A stretch of 64,000 nucleotides of DNA from Novosphingobium sp. SG707 (GTDB lineage Bacteria; Pseudomonadota; Alphaproteobacteria; Sphingomonadales; Sphingomonadaceae), in contig NZ_JAAZQL010000010.1 of the NCBI RefSeq assembly GCF_012275515.1, forward strand, positions 1 through 64,000. Reading direction: 5' to 3'. Both the position numbers and the translations under genes were made by a program. The notes below the pieces were generated by a model that worked only from the letters and a program-made list of their open reading frames with translations, was not told the DNA's origin and did no database searches. Positions 9,101-18,497 of this stretch are shown piece by piece; the first letter of the stretch is position 1, and every line of letters begins with the position of its first letter.

Positions 9101-11974
9101 TTACATCTTGAACCGGACACCGGCGCGGAAATACCGGCCGATCAGATCATAGGTGGCCGCCGCCGTGCCGATCGTCGTGTTGGTAGTGCCCAAAATGCCC
9201 GGCGCGCGGGGCGGGGCGGCGTTGAACATATTGTCCACCGAGGCGAAGACTTCGAAATTGACGCCGCCGCTGCGGACCTTGGCCGTGGCCGACATGTCAA
9301 AATAGCTGATCGCGGACACGGTGTTGTTGTTGATATCGGCAGAAGTCCAGGCGGCATCGATCACCCCCTGTCCGATAAAGCGATGACGCAGCGAAAGCGC
9401 GAGACTTTCCGAATCATAGCTGACCGAATTGAACCCGCGCAGTTTGACCGGGCCATTGCCCTGCCCCACTTCGCCCAGCAGGCTGTCGACCACGCCATTG
9501 TCGATCAGCTTGTGCTCGCCGGTATAGGTCCAGAGGCTGCGCAGCGAGACCATACCCTTGCCCAGACGGAAGCGATAGCTGGCCTCGACATCGACGCCCG
9601 ACATCAACTCGGTCTTGTAGTTCAGCGGCTGCACCAGAACCGTGGTCAGCGTGCCCGAACTGTTGCGCACCAACAGGCTGCACATGGCCGGGATCGAACC
9701 ATCGCGACAACGATCGACCACATATTGCGGCGCGGGCGTGGCAATGGCCCCGTCAATCTTGATGCGGAAATAATCGACCGCAATACTGAACCCGCGCAGG
9801 AAGGTCGGCTGATAGACCGCGCCCAGCGTGGTGGTGGAGGCGACTTCGGGCACCAGATTGGTGTTGCCCGACTGGATGCGCAGCACCGAGACATTGCCGT
9901 TGGGGCCATCGATCACGGTCTGGCTGGTGGCCGAACCGCCCAGGTAATAGTCGCCAAGGTTGGGCGCGCGGATATCGCGCGATTGCACCCCGCGCAGCTT
10001 GAGGCCGCCCGCAATATCCCAGGTCAGGCCCGCCTTCCACGTGGTCACGGTGCCGCTGGTGCTGTAATGGGTGACACGCGCCGCGCCGTTGAAGTCCAGC
10101 TTGCGGCCGATTGCCGAATCCTTGAGCAAGGGCACCAGCACTTCGGCAAAACCTTCCTTGACGGTGAACCCGCCCGAGGAAGGCTTGTAATTGCCTACCC
10201 ACCAATTGCCCGTGCCGGGGCCGGTATCGGTGATATTGCGCTGCGATTGGGCGTCGGCGTCGGCCGAATGGCTTTCGCGGCGATATTCCGCGCCCGCGGC
10301 CAGCGTGACCGCGCCCGCAGGCAGGTTAAACAGATCGCCGCCCACCGAGGCCGAGGCGACGTCCTCGGTCATGCTGATACGCTGGCGCGCGGTGCCGACC
10401 AGATAGGCACGCTGGGCCGCCGTCACATTCTGTGGCCCGAACACGTTGAAGGGAACGCATCCGTTGGTCGGCGCGCCCAGGCTGGAACGGCAGACGATGC
10501 TGCCCAGCGCAAGGCCCGATGAACCCACATTGGCGGGCGTCACCTGCACCGCATCCACCGCCAGCGCAAAGGCCGAACGCAACTGGTCATTGCGCACTTC
10601 GTTGAGGATGCGGCTCAATTGATGCTCGTAATAGAGATGCGCGTTCCAGCTGCCGCCCAGCTTGATGTCGGCCCCGACCAGATAGCGGTAGAGCTCGCGC
10701 TCATTATGCGGCGCGGCCTCGCCAAGGTCCATGTTGAGACGGCCCAGTGTAAAGGAACTGACCCCGGCATTATCCATCGCCGTTGCCGTAGCCGCAGGCA
10801 GATAGGCATTGCTGCGCGCAATGGTCAGCGGGCTGCCGTTGGGCACCATGGTGAAATAGGGCACCGAGAGCGAATCCGCGATCGACTTGCCGTAAATGAA
10901 TTCGCCGAACAGGTTGATATTGTCGGTGACATCAAACGAGCCGCGCAGGAAAGTGCTGAACACCTTGGTCGAGGCCGAGATCTGGTTGGCCGCGCCCAGA
11001 TCGTTGGGCGTGCCGTTGATACTGTGCTGGGTGCCGGAATAGGCCGTGGTCGAAAGACCCGGCGTCCCAAGGCCGCTTACTGGCACACCGACCGTGCCGA
11101 AGTTGAAGGGGGCGGGCACGCTGCCGGGAAGGAACTGGGTTCCGGCCAGCGGGCCGGTGGTGATCAGGCCGCCATAGGTGCCGGTGGGCGAATTGACATG
11201 GTCGGCAACCAGCAGCTTGGGCTGGCCATTGCCCGCCGCATAGGCCGGGTTGCTGATCAGCTTGGTGCCGACATACCAGGGGCGCGAATCCACGCGGTCG
11301 ATGCTGTCCGAACTGCTGTAGGACACGCTGGCCAGAATATGGCCCCGCCCTTCGGCGAAGGCATGGCCACCGGCCAGTTCGGCGCGCAATTCGCCGCCAT
11401 CGCCATAGGTCGATATGCCCTTCTGGATATTGCCTTTCAGCCCGGAGAAATGCTTGTCGAGAACAAGGTTGACCACGCCCGCGACCGCATCCGAACCCCA
11501 TGCCGCCGAAGCGCCGCCCGTCACCACATCGACACGCTGAAGCAGCGTGGTGGGCAGGAGGTTGAGGTCGACCGCGCCGGTGGTCGCGCTGCCCACCACG
11601 CGGCGGTTGTCGAGCAGCACCAGCGTCCGGCTGAGCCCCAGCCCGCGCAGATTGAGCGAATTCATGCCCTGCGTGCCCCCGCCCACGCCATTGCCCGCCG
11701 TGCGCGGCGAGGTCGAACCCGAAAGGGCGGGCAACTGGTTGAGATATTGCGCCACGGTCGGCTGGGGCGCAGCGTTCAGCGCCGTCGCGTCCACCACCGT
11801 GGTCGGCGTGGGCGCCTCGAAACCGGCCTTGGCAATGCGTGAACCGGTCACGACGATGGCGGCCTCCACCGCCCCGCTTTCAGCAGGCCCGGCCGCTTCC
11901 GCCGCCAGCGCCGGAGCGCCCCCCACCATGGCCGCACCGGCCAGCAACAGTGATTTCCTCAAAAAAACGCGCAT
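9101..11974 (-). CDS. TonB-dependent outer-membrane receptor
   Basis: This encodes 957 residues. A signal peptide (1 to about 29, ending APALAAEA) precedes a short linker and the plug domain, which begins around VVTGSRIAKAGF and contains LNLRGLGLSRTLVLLDNRR. The 22-strand barrel follows and ends with the aromatic-rich strand YFRAGVRFKM. This is the sphingomonad catabolic TonB-receptor type rather than a clear siderophore receptor. AGGGAGGGGG precedes the ATG at 11974. It sits between a secreted hydrolase and a FAD oxidase, suggesting uptake of an aromatic or ester substrate. Confidence 0.9.
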   Translation of the reverse strand: MRVFLRKSLLLAGAAMVGGAPALAAEAAGPAESGAVEAAIVVTGSRIAKAGFEAPTPTTVVDATALNAAPQPTVAQYLNQLPALSGSTSPRTAGNGVGGGTQGMNSLNLRGLGLSRTLVLLDNRRVVGSATTGAVDLNLLPTTLLQRVDVVTGGASAAWGSDAVAGVVNLVLDKHFSGLKGNIQKGISTYGDGGELRAELAGGHAFAEGRGHILASVSYSSSDSIDRVDSRPWYVGTKLISNPAYAAGNGQPKLLVADHVNSPTGTYGGLITTGPLAGTQFLPGSVPAPFNFGTVGVPVSGLGTPGLSTTAYSGTQHSINGTPNDLGAANQISASTKVFSTFLRGSFDVTDNINLFGEFIYGKSIADSLSVPYFTMVPNGSPLTIARSNAYLPAATATAMDNAGVSSFTLGRLNMDLGEAAPHNERELYRYLVGADIKLGGSWNAHLYYEHQLSRILNEVRNDQLRSAFALAVDAVQVTPANVGSSGLALGSIVCRSSLGAPTNGCVPFNVFGPQNVTAAQRAYLVGTARQRISMTEDVASASVGGDLFNLPAGAVTLAAGAEYRRESHSADADAQSQRNITDTGPGTGNWWVGNYKPSSGGFTVKEGFAEVLVPLLKDSAIGRKLDFNGAARVTHYSTSGTVTTWKAGLTWDIAGGLKLRGVQSRDIRAPNLGDYYLGGSATSQTVIDGPNGNVSVLRIQSGNTNLVPEVASTTTLGAVYQPTFLRGFSIAVDYFRIKIDGAIATPAPQYVVDRCRDGSIPAMCSLLVRNSSGTLTTVLVQPLNYKTELMSGVDVEASYRFRLGKGMVSLRSLWTYTGEHKLIDNGVVDSLLGEVGQGNGPVKLRGFNSVSYDSESLALSLRHRFIGQGVIDAAWTSADINNNTVSAISYFDMSATAKVRSGGVNFEVFASVDNMFNAAPPRAPGILGTTNTTIGTAAATYDLIGRYFRAGVRFKM

Positions 11975-12038
11975 AGTCCCCCCTCCCTTTTCCTCGGGAT
12001 ATTCATTTGTTCGATAATGATATTCTGAAACTTCCGGG

Positions 12039-13031
12039 TCAGTTCGCCGTCGGCCCGCCCTCAGCCACCGCCTTGGCGCATTCAGTGATGATCCCGGCAT
12101 ATTTGGCATAGGCGCCGCGCCCGATCACAAACGGATTGGCGCCGCGCGGATGGGCCCGCAGATCGTCCATGCGCGTCAAACTGTCATCGACAAACGGATG
12201 ATTGCTCAGCTCGATATCCGCGCCTGCCTTTGTGGAAATGGCCGCGAAACGTTCCGAGGAGGCGATGTATTTCGCCCGCATCTCGGCATCGCGCGGCACG
12301 CCCGTGCCGCCCCACATGGCCAACAGATGCTTCTGCCCATGGACCGTGACCGGCACCAGCAGCGAAATCGTGCCCGGCGTATGGCCGGGGGTTTCAACGA
12401 TGCGGATATCCTGACCGCCCAGCGACAGGACCATGCCGTCGCGCGCGTCCAGATCGCGGGCGGGCGGCGGGCTGAAACGGGCGGGCGGCGCGCCTGCCGG
12501 GCGCATCGGCGGTTTGGCCACCAGCCCCCAGTCCGCCGCGCTCATCATCACATGCGTGCCGTATTTTTGGGCGAAATAGCCTGCGGCCCCGAAATGGTCG
12601 CCGTGGCCGTGGGTGACGACGATATATTTCACATCGGCGGGGTTGAGGCCGAATTTCTTCAGTCCCGCCTCGATGACATTCACGCCGTCCTCGCTGGTGT
12701 TGAGCGCATCAATCAGGATGATGCCTTCGCGCGTCCTGATTGCATAGGCGCCGACACTGCTCACACCGACATAATAGAAATTGTCGAACAGTTCCGTCGG
12801 CTCCGGCACGGCGGCATTGGCAAAGCGCGACATCGCCGGACCGGACAGGCCACACTGCAGGCTGGCCGTGGTGCGCATATAGGTTTTGCCCGCCAGCGCC
12901 ATCGCGCGGTCGATATGGACCTGCGCCTCCTTGGGCGTGGCGCGGGCCGCGCCATTACCCTGCGCGATTGCCGCACCGCCCAGCGCAAGCAGCGCCAGAG
13001 CCGAAACCCGCGCAGCCATTCCGATTCTCAT
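12039..13031 (-). CDS. Secreted metallo-beta-lactamase-fold hydrolase (B3-like)
   Basis: This 330-residue protein has a signal peptide (residues 1-23, ending AAIAQ) and the zinc motif HGHGDH (141-146), with a later histidine in ETPGHTPGT. Organisation resembles subclass B3 lactamases and related periplasmic hydrolases. Its neighbours are a TonB receptor and catabolic oxidases, so hydrolysis of an ester, lactone or amide during substrate uptake seems likelier than antibiotic resistance. The ATG at 13031 is preceded by GAGAGG; codons further upstream lack signal-peptide character. Confidence 0.8.
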   Translation of the reverse strand: MRIGMAARVSALALLALGGAAIAQGNGAARATPKEAQVHIDRAMALAGKTYMRTTASLQCGLSGPAMSRFANAAVPEPTELFDNFYYVGVSSVGAYAIRTREGIILIDALNTSEDGVNVIEAGLKKFGLNPADVKYIVVTHGHGDHFGAAGYFAQKYGTHVMMSAADWGLVAKPPMRPAGAPPARFSPPPARDLDARDGMVLSLGGQDIRIVETPGHTPGTISLLVPVTVHGQKHLLAMWGGTGVPRDAEMRAKYIASSERFAAISTKAGADIELSNHPFVDDSLTRMDDLRAHPRGANPFVIGRGAYAKYAGIITECAKAVAEGGPTAN

Positions 13032-13321
13032 AGACCTCTCCATTATGATGTTTTGTTTTATATAATCCGCTATTGCAAAGTTTATATGTATTTTATGCCC
13101 GTTATGCAACGGATAAAAGAAGGTCGGTTTTTTCTATTTTTATCGTTATTTTATAGTATATTGAATGATTTTCATCGCTGGCTTGCACTCACATTTCCGC
13201 AAATCTTCTGGCAAAAACTGTACAATTTTCGTTGACGATATGCGGGCATCACGTCATCCATCACGCATCGACGGTGGCAAGGCACACCGTCCCATGAAAC
13301 ATAAAGAGCAAGGGAAGAGCA
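13032..13321. promoter_or_regulatory. AT-rich divergent promoter region
   Basis: This 290-base gap lies between the hydrolase/TonB group (minus) and the MFS/hpaI group (plus). The half nearest the hydrolase (about 13035-13170) is far richer in A and T than any flanking coding DNA, with TATATAAT- and TTTATAT-like stretches suited to promoters. I see no gene in it. Confidence 0.5.
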
Positions 13322-14650
13322 GTGCCGGTCGAGCGCGAAACACACATGGCCCATCCATCGGACCAGAAAGCGGAAGACTGGAACGGCACCCGCGTGCTGG
13401 GCGTTACCCTTTCGGCGCTGGCGATCATTTTTGACGGCTTTGACAATCAGGCGCTGGGTCTGGCGGTGGCCGGCATTGCGCGTGAATGGCATATGGCCGC
13501 GTCCGCGCTGGCGCCCGCCTCTTTCATGAGCCTGGCCGGGATGACGGTAGGGACCGCGATTGCCGGTGTGCTGGGCGACCGTCTGGGGCGGCGCAAGATG
13601 ATGATCGCCAGCGTCGCGCTTTTCGGCCTTTTCACGCTGGCCACCGCGCTGGCCACCAATATCGAATCCCTCACCCTGATCCGCTTCCTGACGGGGCTTG
13701 GTCTGGGCGGGGCGATGCCCAATGCCACAGCGCTGGCCGCCGAATTCAGCCCGGTGCGCGCGCGGCCCTTTGCCGTTACCGCCACGATTGTGTGCGTGCC
13801 GCTCGGCGGCGTGCTGGGCGGCATGGTGGCGGCCGACATTCTGCCAACGCATGGCTGGCGCGCGATGTTTCTGGTGGCCGGCTCCATCCCCTGCCTGCTT
13901 GCGCTGGCCCTTGCACTGTGGCTGCCTGAGTCGCCCAGTTTTCTGGCCAGCAGGGCCGCGAAACAGATGCATGGCGCAGCGATCGCGCCCCGGAAACGCG
14001 CCAGTATCGGGCAATTGTTCGCCCCCGCTTTCCTGCGCGACACGGTGGGCCTTTGGGCCGCCTTCTTCCTGTGCCTGATCGCGGTTTACACCACCTTCAG
14101 CTGGCTCCCCGCAACACTGGCCAGCGCGGGCTTCGATCAGAAAACCGCCAGTCTTGGCCTGGCCAGCTTCAACTTTGGCGGCGTGGCGGGGGCCTTGCTC
14201 GCCGCGTTGGTGATCGGGCGTCTGGGTTCGCGCGTCACGATGACCGGCCTTGCCGCCATCGGCGCGGCCATCGCCACGCTCGCCCTGCTGGCCGGAACCG
14301 GTGGCCTGTCGCGCACCGGTTTGCTGATGGTGCTGACGGCGCTCGGTTTTACCGTCAATGGCGTCCAGACGACGATGTTTGCGCTGGCCTCGCATGTTTA
14401 CCCCTCCGCGATGCGCGCCACCGGGGTGGGCGCGGCGCTGGGCTTTGGCCGCGTGGGCGCCATGGCCAGTTCGCTCGCCGGTTTCTATTTGCTCTCCAGC
14501 GGCAGCACGGTGGGCTTTTTCACCCTGCTGGCGCTGGCCATGGCGGGCAGCGCGGTGGCGCTGGCCATCATTGCCCAGCATATCCCTTCGGCAAGGGCCG
14601 CGAACCGCTCCGCCCGCCATGCCGAAGCCATGGCATCGCCCCGCCCCTGA
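13322..14650 (+). CDS. MFS transporter, aromatic acid:H+ symporter type
   Basis: This 442-residue, 12-helix transporter has the AAHS-type first-helix motif IIFDGFDNQALG and the loop 2-3 motif GDRLGRRKM. These are typical of PcaK, MhpT and related aromatic-acid importers. It stands just before hpaI, so import of a hydroxyphenylacetate-like acid is the best guess. GTG at 13322 has a good GGGAAGAG site; ATG at 13346 is an alternative that removes eight residues. It is divergent from the secreted hydrolase gene. Confidence 0.85.
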   Translation: MPVERETHMAHPSDQKAEDWNGTRVLGVTLSALAIIFDGFDNQALGLAVAGIAREWHMAASALAPASFMSLAGMTVGTAIAGVLGDRLGRRKMMIASVALFGLFTLATALATNIESLTLIRFLTGLGLGGAMPNATALAAEFSPVRARPFAVTATIVCVPLGGVLGGMVAADILPTHGWRAMFLVAGSIPCLLALALALWLPESPSFLASRAAKQMHGAAIAPRKRASIGQLFAPAFLRDTVGLWAAFFLCLIAVYTTFSWLPATLASAGFDQKTASLGLASFNFGGVAGALLAALVIGRLGSRVTMTGLAAIGAAIATLALLAGTGGLSRTGLLMVLTALGFTVNGVQTTMFALASHVYPSAMRATGVGAALGFGRVGAMASSLAGFYLLSSGSTVGFFTLLALAMAGSAVALAIIAQHIPSARAANRSARHAEAMASPRP

Positions 14651-14719
14651 TCGCTTTCCACCATCTTTCTGCCGCCCGACCAAAGACATCGCGGGCCATC
14701 GCGCAGACCGGAGATAACC

Positions 14720-15487
14720 ATGCCGCTTCCCCTGCCCTCGAACATGTTCAAGCAAAGGCTTTCGCAAGGGTCCTGCCAGATCGGCCTGTGGTCGGCCCTT
14801 GGCAGCCACATCTGCGCGGAACTCTGCGCCGCCGGGGATTTCGACTGGCTGCTGATCGATGCCGAACATGGCGTCAATGATGTACCCTCGGTCCTGCCCC
14901 AGCTTCAGGCGGTTGCGGCCTATCGCACGCAGGCCGTGGTGCGCCTTCCCCATGGCGATGCCGCGCTGATCAAGCGCTATCTCGACATTGGCGCGCAATC
15001 GCTGATGATCCCGATGGTGGAAAGCGCGGCGCAGGCGCTGGCGCTGACCCAGGCGGTGGCCTATCCGCCGCAGGGCATACGCGGGATCGCCACCATGACG
15101 CGCGCGGCGCGATGGTCGCGCATGCCCGATTACATCGCCCGGGCGCGTGATGAAATCTGCCTCATCGCGCAAATCGAATCCGCAGCCGGGGTGGAAAACA
15201 TCGATGCCATCGCCGCAACGCCCGGTATCGACGCCCTGCTGATGGGGCCGGCCGACCTTGCCGCCACAATGGGCCTGCCCGGGCAGGCCGATCATCCCGC
15301 CGTATGGGAGAAGATCTGGCACTGTCTCGACCGCGCAAACGCCGCCGGGAAACCCGCCGGGATCTTTGTGCTGGATGAAGCGCGCGCGCGTGAATGTATC
15401 GAGCGCGGCTTTGCCTTTGTCGCGGTGGGCGCCGACGCCATCCTGCTCTCGCGCGCGGTCGATGCCCTGCGCGGGCGCTTCGCCTGA
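14720..15487 (+). CDS. hpaI: 4-hydroxy-2-oxoheptane-1,7-dioate aldolase (HpaI)
   Basis: This 255-residue class II pyruvate aldolase belongs to the HpaI/HpcH family. Signature blocks are WLLIDAEHG (catalytic His), AVVRLPHGD, the metal-binding Glu in IAQIESAAGVENID, and LLMGPADLAATMG. It splits 4-hydroxy-2-oxoheptanedioate, the HpaH product, into pyruvate and succinate semialdehyde. It is separated from hpaHEDG by about 8 kb of mostly minus-strand genes. A GGAG site precedes the ATG, and the aldehyde dehydrogenase follows 22 bases later. Confidence 0.87.
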   Translation: MPLPLPSNMFKQRLSQGSCQIGLWSALGSHICAELCAAGDFDWLLIDAEHGVNDVPSVLPQLQAVAAYRTQAVVRLPHGDAALIKRYLDIGAQSLMIPMVESAAQALALTQAVAYPPQGIRGIATMTRAARWSRMPDYIARARDEICLIAQIESAAGVENIDAIAATPGIDALLMGPADLAATMGLPGQADHPAVWEKIWHCLDRANAAGKPAGIFVLDEARARECIERGFAFVAVGADAILLSRAVDALRGRFA

Positions 15488-15509
15488 TTCCAGACAAAAA
15501 GGACAGGAA

Positions 15510-16937
15510 TTGAAACACAATCTGATCGGCGGCGCATGGCGCCCCGGCGCCGCCCTGCCCAACATCAACCCTTCGGACACGGGCGACATTATCGGCGATT
15601 ATGCCTGCGCCTCGCCCGAGGATGTCACGATGGCGATCGAGGCCGCGCAGGCCGCCTTTCCGGCATGGGCCATGCTCGACCCGCAATCGCGCGCAGACAT
15701 GCTTGAGCGGATCGCGGGCGAAATTTTGGCCAGGCGCGAGGAACTGGCCGGACTGCTCGCGCGCGAGGAAGGCAAGGTCCTGCGCGAAGCGATGGGCGAG
15801 GTGACCCGAGCGGGCAACATCTTCCGCTTTTTCGCCGGAGAATGCCTGAGGCAAAGCGGTGAACTGCTGCCCTCGGTGCGCCCCGGCGTTCAGGTCGAGA
15901 TCACCCGCGAACCGCTGGGCGTGGTAACGCTGATTACGCCGTGGAATTTCCCGATGGCGATCCCGGCTTGGAAAATCGCCCCCGCGCTCGCCTTTGGCAA
16001 TTGCGTGGTGTTCAAACCCGCCGAACTGGTGCCGGGCTGCGCATGGGAACTGGCCGACATTATCCGCCGTGCGGGCGTTCCGGCGGGGGTATTCAATCTG
16101 GTGCTGGGGAAGGGCGCGCAATTGAGCGACGCGCTGATGGGGCCGGGCGTTCACGCGGTCAGCTTTACCGGCTCGGCGGGGGTGGGCCAAACGATCCTGC
16201 GCAAGGCCGGCGAGCGCGGCATCAAGGTGCAGCTCGAAATGGGCGGCAAGAACGGTCTGGTCGTGCTGGACGATGCCGATCTCGATCTGGCGGTTCAGGT
16301 CGCGCTCGACGGCTCGTTCTTCTCGACGGGGCAGAGATGCACCGCCTCCTCGCGCCTCATCGTGCAGGAAGGGATCCATGATCGCTTCATCGCCCGATTG
16401 AGCGAGGCGATGCGGGCGCTGACCGTGGGCGATGCGCGCGATCCGGCCACCACCATCGGCCCGGTGGTGGACCAACGACAGCTTGATGTTGACCTGAACT
16501 ATATCGCCATCGCCCAGGCCGAAGGCGCCCGCCTGATTGTCGGAGGCGCGCGCCTGACGCGGGAGCACAACGGCTTTTACCTTGCCCCCACGCTGTTTGC
16601 CGACACCGTTTCGCCCATGCGGATCAATCAGGAGGAAGTGTTCGGCCCCGTGGCCTCGGTGATCCGCGTCAGGGATTATGACGAGGCGCTGGAGATCTGC
16701 AATGATGTCGATGTCGGCCTCTGCGCCGGGATCTGCACACAGTCGCTCAAACATGCCGCGCATTTCAGGCGCCATGCCGATGTGGGCATGGTGATGGTCA
16801 ATCTTCCCACTGCCGGGGTGGATTACCACGTGCCCTTTGGCGGCCGCAAGAAATCGAGTTTCGGCCCGCGCGAACAGGGCCGCTATGCCGCTGAATTCTT
16901 TACAACAGTCAAGACCGCCTATGTCCGGGCCGGTTGA
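15510..16937 (+). CDS. Aldehyde dehydrogenase, probable succinate semialdehyde dehydrogenase
   Basis: This 475-residue NAD(P) aldehyde dehydrogenase has TPWNFPMA, Glu243 in LEMGGK and the nucleophile Cys277 in GQRCTAS. The C-terminal FGGRKKSSFGPREQG resembles 2-oxoglutarate-semialdehyde dehydrogenases. Its position behind hpaI argues for oxidation of the succinate semialdehyde that aldolase releases. The start is TTG at 15510, picked because AAAAGGACAGG precedes it and the protein begins at the normal family position; no suitable ATG is near. The 3' end overlaps the next gene by 17 bases. Confidence 0.78.
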   Translation: MKHNLIGGAWRPGAALPNINPSDTGDIIGDYACASPEDVTMAIEAAQAAFPAWAMLDPQSRADMLERIAGEILARREELAGLLAREEGKVLREAMGEVTRAGNIFRFFAGECLRQSGELLPSVRPGVQVEITREPLGVVTLITPWNFPMAIPAWKIAPALAFGNCVVFKPAELVPGCAWELADIIRRAGVPAGVFNLVLGKGAQLSDALMGPGVHAVSFTGSAGVGQTILRKAGERGIKVQLEMGGKNGLVVLDDADLDLAVQVALDGSFFSTGQRCTASSRLIVQEGIHDRFIARLSEAMRALTVGDARDPATTIGPVVDQRQLDVDLNYIAIAQAEGARLIVGGARLTREHNGFYLAPTLFADTVSPMRINQEEVFGPVASVIRVRDYDEALEICNDVDVGLCAGICTQSLKHAAHFRRHADVGMVMVNLPTAGVDYHVPFGGRKKSSFGPREQGRYAAEFFTTVKTAYVRAG

Positions 16938-17802
16938 CCCCGCTCGCATCCGGGACGCCATCGCGCAATTCGGCCGGACGCTGGGGCCTGATGTGCTCGC
17001 TTCCTGCCGCGCCCTGTTCGGCGCGCAGCAGGAAGCGCTGTCCTGCGCCGTCCCGGCCGCCGCCCGCGATCTGGCCTACGGTCCGCATGAGCGCCACCGG
17101 CTGGACCTGTATGGGGCGGCCGGGGAAGCGCCAAAGCCGGTACTCCTGTTTGTTCACGGCGGGGCCTTTGTCGGGGGCGACAAGGGCGATCCGTCCGATC
17201 CCGCCCGCTGGCACAATGGCGCCGTGGGGCGGATGGCGGCGCGGCGCGGGTGGATCGGCGCTGTAATGAACTATCGTCTGGCGCCCGACCATCCATGGCC
17301 TGCGGGCGCGCAGGATGTGGGCGCGGCGGTGGATTTTCTGCGCGCCCATGCGGCCGATCATGGCGGCGATCCGGATCGGATCGTCATCATGGGCACTTCC
17401 GCCGGGGCGGCGCATGTAGGGGGCTTTTTGCGGCTGCGCCCGGATCATGCCGATCTGGTGCGCGGCGCCATCCTGTTGTCGGGCCTGTATGGCATCACCC
17501 CGCTCGAACCCAAGGACGAGGAATATTACGGGGCGGCCGACAGCGCCTGCGACAAATCACCTCTCGAAGCGCTGGCCTCCACGCCTTTGCCCATGATGAT
17601 GGCCTGTGCGCAATATGATCCCGCACGCTTTCAGGCCGAGTATCTGGGGCTGCTGCAAAAGCGGCTAACCCGCCATGGCGCGCTGCCATGCAGCATGAGT
17701 CTTCCCGGCCACAATCACTATACGATAGCCATGCATCTGGGCACTTCGGATCGAAGGCTGGAGGACAGTATCGCGGAATTTTGCGACAGATTGTTCGCTT
17801 AG
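16921..17802 (+). CDS. Alpha/beta hydrolase, hormone-sensitive-lipase-like esterase
   Basis: This encodes 293 residues with an HSL-type oxyanion block LFVHGGAFVGGDKG, the nucleophile Ser in GTSAGAAH, and a late PGHNHYTIAM that provides the catalytic His. Such esterases hydrolyse short-chain or aromatic esters. It overlaps the aldehyde dehydrogenase by 17 bases, so it is cotranscribed with hpaI and could release the aromatic acid from an ester precursor. A start at 16885 is possible. It converges on the TetR gene 29 bases away. Confidence 0.75.
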   Translation: MSGPVDPARIRDAIAQFGRTLGPDVLASCRALFGAQQEALSCAVPAAARDLAYGPHERHRLDLYGAAGEAPKPVLLFVHGGAFVGGDKGDPSDPARWHNGAVGRMAARRGWIGAVMNYRLAPDHPWPAGAQDVGAAVDFLRAHAADHGGDPDRIVIMGTSAGAAHVGGFLRLRPDHADLVRGAILLSGLYGITPLEPKDEEYYGAADSACDKSPLEALASTPLPMMMACAQYDPARFQAEYLGLLQKRLTRHGALPCSMSLPGHNHYTIAMHLGTSDRRLEDSIAEFCDRLFA

Positions 17803-17831
17803 CCCGGCGTCCTGCCAACGGACGGCTGCTT

Positions 17832-18458
17832 TCAGCCCTTGCAGCTTCCGTTTATGCCATGGGCCAGCAGTCTGGCGAGAAACCGGGCCAGCCCCTGAAT
17901 GTCGGCGTCGCGGGTTTTCAAGGCGCCGAATAGCGCCTCTGTGCCGGTGGCAAACATGATCGAGACAAGGAGCTTGCGCTCGCTTTCCGACAGGCTCTCC
18001 AGAGCGCCCAGACCCGCAATGTCAATTTCAATATCCGCCAGCAAAGCCCTGATCTGCGCCGACCCGAACAATCTCGACCTTATATGGTGCTGGTTTCGTT
18101 CAAAGAATTCCGCGCCTCCCGGCAAAGACAGCAGCATGTTCATGAAAGCGCCATAGCCCTGGCACAGCATCGTCTCGATATCCTGCGCCCCCGTTCTGGC
18201 CGCCGCGATCTCAAGGCGGATGCGCTCGATCAGGCGGGCGACCAGCTTGTCAAACACCGCCTCCTTGGTGCGGTAATAATTGTAGAAACTCCCCGCCGAA
18301 ACCTCGCTGTCGTTCACAATGTCGCGCACCGTGGCGCCATCAAGGCCAAGGGTTGAAAAGACTTTCCACGCCGCCACCTCGATCTTTTCCATATTCTGCG
18401 CGCGGGTCATCTCGCGCTTCTCGGACAGGCTGTAGGGGCCCTTTTTCTGGTTCGGCAT
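17832..18458 (-). CDS. TetR-family transcriptional regulator
   Basis: This 208-residue protein has a TetR helix-turn-helix near residues 25-70 (AAWKVFSTLGLDGATVRDIV ... SFYNYYRTKEAVF), with an unrelated all-helical ligand domain after it. It is the last gene of the long minus-strand run that starts with HlyD at 29983, and lies 39 bases beyond fabI. Location suggests it represses that operon in response to an efflux or acyl substrate, but no operator can be assigned. Confidence 0.88.
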   Translation of the reverse strand: MPNQKKGPYSLSEKREMTRAQNMEKIEVAAWKVFSTLGLDGATVRDIVNDSEVSAGSFYNYYRTKEAVFDKLVARLIERIRLEIAAARTGAQDIETMLCQGYGAFMNMLLSLPGGAEFFERNQHHIRSRLFGSAQIRALLADIEIDIAGLGALESLSESERKLLVSIMFATGTEALFGALKTRDADIQGLARFLARLLAHGINGSCKG

Positions 18459-18497
18459 CTGGGCACTCTTGGGTTCGACGGCGATTTTGAGGCGCGC

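Noticed and set aside
12039..13031. Calling the metallo-beta-lactamase-fold protein an antibiotic-resistance lactamase
   Set aside because: The zinc motif alone does not show lactam hydrolysis, and the neighbours are a TonB receptor and catabolic oxidases.
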